From: Ramlibacter algicola
GTDB lineage: Bacteria; Pseudomonadota; Gammaproteobacteria; Burkholderiales; Burkholderiaceae_C
DNA: 64,000 nt
Reading direction: 5' to 3'
Assembly: GCF_016641735.1 (NCBI RefSeq)
Contig: NZ_JAEDAO010000001.1
Location: 1,488,001 to 1,552,000, forward strand
The position numbers were made by a program, and so were the translations under genes. This document shows, piece by piece, positions 62,483-64,000 of this stretch (position 1 is the stretch's first letter; each line of letters begins with the position of its first letter). A model generated the notes under the pieces. The model saw only the letters and a list, made by a program, of their open reading frames with translations. It did not search any database and was not told the origin of the DNA.

Positions 62483-64000
62483 CCACCATCCTCCAGAGCC
62501 ACATCGCTGGCCAATGGGTCGGCCGCGAGGCGGCGCAGGTGCTGCGCAGCGCGATCAACGGCAAGCCGGTGGCCAGCACGCATGCCGACAAGCTCGATTT
62601 CGCCGCGGCTGTCGACCATGCGCGTCGCGTCGGCGTGCCGAACCTGCTGAAGCTCGATTTCCAGCAGCGCGCCGAGCGGCTCAAGGCGCTGGCGAAGGTC
62701 CTGACCGAGCGCAAGGAGGAGCTGTACGCGATCTCGGCGCACACGGGCGCGACGCGCACCGACAGCTGGATCGACATCGAAGGCGGCAGCGGCACGCTGT
62801 TCGCGTATGCCGGCGTGGGCACGAACGAACTGCCATCGGGCAACCTGGTGCACGAGGGCCCGGCGATGGCGCTCGGCAAGAAGGGCACGTTCGCGGGCAC
62901 GCACATCCTGGTGCCGCGCGGCGGCGTCGCCGTGCACATCAACGCCTTCAACTTCCCCGTGTGGGGCATGCTGGAGAAGTTCGCGCCCACCTTCCTGGCC
63001 GGCATGCCGTGCATCGTGAAACCCGCGACGGCGACCAGCTACCTCACCGAAGCCTGCGTGCGGCTGATGTTGCAATCGGGGCTGCTGCCCGAAGGCAGCC
63101 TGCAACTGGTGATCGGTTCCACGGGCGACCTGCTCGATCACCTCGAAGGGGCCGACGTCGTCACCTTCACCGGCTCGGCCGACACGGCCGCCAAGCTGCG
63201 CGTGCACCCGAACCTGGTGCGGCACTCGATCCCGTTCAATGCCGAGGCCGATTCGCTGAACATGGCGGTGCTCGCGCCGGACGTCACGCCGGACGACGAG
63301 GAGTTCGACCTGTTCGCCAAGGAAGTCGTGCGCGAGATGACGGTCAAGGCCGGCCAGAAATGCACCGCGATCCGGCGCGCGATCGTGCCTCGCCAGCACC
63401 TCGACGCGGTCGCGCAGCGCATCAAGGCGCGGCTGGCGAAGGTCGTCGCCGGCGATCCGTCGCTGGAGGACGTGCGCATGGGCGCGCTGGCCTCGCTGGA
63501 CCAGAAGCGCGACGTCGCCGAGCGCGTGAAGGCGCTGCTGGCGAAGGCGGAGCTCGTGCACGGCGAAAAGGACGGTTTCGCGCCCAGGGGCGAGGGCGTG
63601 GGCGAGGGCGCGTTCTTCGCCCCGACGCTGCTGCTGGCGAAGGATCCGCTGCGCGACGATGCGGTGCACGACATCGAGGCGTTCGGCCCGGTCAGCACGC
63701 TGATGCCGTACGAGGACCTGGACGAAGCGCTGGTGCTTGCCGCCAAGGGCAAGGGCAGCCTGGTCGGCACTCTGGTGACCAAGGACCCGCAGGTCGCGGC
63801 GCGCTTCATCCCGGCGGCCGCGGCGACGCATGGCCGCTTGCTGGTGCTCGATCGCGAGGCCGCGGCCGAGTCGACGGGCCACGGCTCGCCGTTGCCGATG
63901 CTCAAGCACGGTGGGCCGGGTCGCGCCGGTGGTGGCGAGGAACTCGGCGGCGTGCGGGCGGTGAAGCACTACCTGCAGCGCGCCGCGGTGCAGGGCTCGC
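62479..64000 (+). CDS. paaZ: oxepin-CoA hydrolase/3-oxo-5,6-dehydrosuberyl-CoA semialdehyde dehydrogenase PaaZ, N-terminal part
   Basis: The first 507 residues of a gene that continues past the window; this is the aldehyde dehydrogenase domain. The catalytic residues match E. coli PaaZ numbering: Glu256 in PFNAEADSLN and Cys295 in KAGQKCTAIRR. Other motifs: FNFPVWGMLEKFAPTFLAG and TFTGSADTAAKLR. PaaZ oxidises the semialdehyde after ring opening, and the C-terminal hydratase domain (not in view) opens the oxepin ring. A separate single-domain enzyme cannot be excluded. ATG 62479 overlaps the TetR stop by 4 bp and has AAGGAG 8 bases upstream. Confidence 0.93.
   Translation, partial: MTTILQSHIAGQWVGREAAQVLRSAINGKPVASTHADKLDFAAAVDHARRVGVPNLLKLDFQQRAERLKALAKVLTERKEELYAISAHTGATRTDSWIDIEGGSGTLFAYAGVGTNELPSGNLVHEGPAMALGKKGTFAGTHILVPRGGVAVHINAFNFPVWGMLEKFAPTFLAGMPCIVKPATATSYLTEACVRLMLQSGLLPEGSLQLVIGSTGDLLDHLEGADVVTFTGSADTAAKLRVHPNLVRHSIPFNAEADSLNMAVLAPDVTPDDEEFDLFAKEVVREMTVKAGQKCTAIRRAIVPRQHLDAVAQRIKARLAKVVAGDPSLEDVRMGALASLDQKRDVAERVKALLAKAELVHGEKDGFAPRGEGVGEGAFFAPTLLLAKDPLRDDAVHDIEAFGPVSTLMPYEDLDEALVLAAKGKGSLVGTLVTKDPQVAARFIPAAAATHGRLLVLDREAAAESTGHGSPLPMLKHGGPGRAGGGEELGGVRAVKHYLQRAAVQGS

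Overview
The window is about 68-70% GC and densely coded on both strands. The gene content points to a heterotrophic betaproteobacterium of the Burkholderiales, probably Comamonadaceae (Ramlibacter/Variovorax-like). Pointers are a fused indolepyruvate ferredoxin oxidoreductase beside an Lrp regulator, a TetR-controlled paa cluster, a PrtD/HlyD type I exporter, and several intergenic palindromic repeat families of the kind common in that group. The genus is inferred from style and content, not from a marker gene. I see no rRNA, tRNA, phage, insertion sequence or CRISPR array.

Layout. 1-2.3 kb: the end of a phosphoesterase, a lipoprotein and a cupin. 2.4-9.8 kb: a LysR regulator, a two-subunit NAD-linked formate dehydrogenase (fused gamma-beta subunit plus molybdo/tungstopterin alpha subunit) and a TupBC-type tungstate importer lacking its binding protein; together they suggest a tungsten formate dehydrogenase locus. 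9.9-13.2 kb: a DUF4382 lipoprotein, small proteins (including a 24-residue membrane peptide) and a thiolase. 13.4-16.4 kb: two tandem, translationally coupled family-8 glycoside hydrolase lipoproteins. 17-29.4 kb: mixed housekeeping and stress genes (ClpP-like peptidase, cytochrome P450, acyl-CoA ligase, hybrid histidine kinase, ABC exporter, ArsC, GlgC, SlyD).

29.8-34.9 kb: a complete branched-chain 2-oxo acid dehydrogenase operon (E1 alpha, E1 beta, E2, E3). 35.0-45.4 kb: a 2430-residue repeat adhesin built from three kinds of tandem repeat, followed by its type I ABC exporter and membrane fusion protein. 45.4-48.7 kb: a MarR-EmrB efflux pair and two small unknowns. 48.9-53 kb: indolepyruvate ferredoxin oxidoreductase with a divergent Lrp/AsnC regulator. 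53-57.7 kb: small exported proteins, a GNAT acetyltransferase and a TRAP transporter. 57.8-64.0 kb: paaABCDE, a TetR (PaaR-like) regulator and the start of paaZ.

The second half reads as an amino-acid and aromatic-acid catabolic region: branched-chain 2-oxo acids go through Bkd, aryl pyruvates can go through the indolepyruvate enzyme to aryl-acetyl-CoA, and phenylacetyl-CoA goes to the Paa epoxidase. The most unusual features are three repeat families. Roughly 100-bp imperfect hairpins occur at 8.2, 60.5 and 61.7 kb. REP-like pairs occur at 13.3, 21.2 and 29.4-29.7 kb. A GGGAGAGGG-type palindrome lies in frame inside three proteins (BkdB linker, PaaB N-terminus, PaaR C-terminus).
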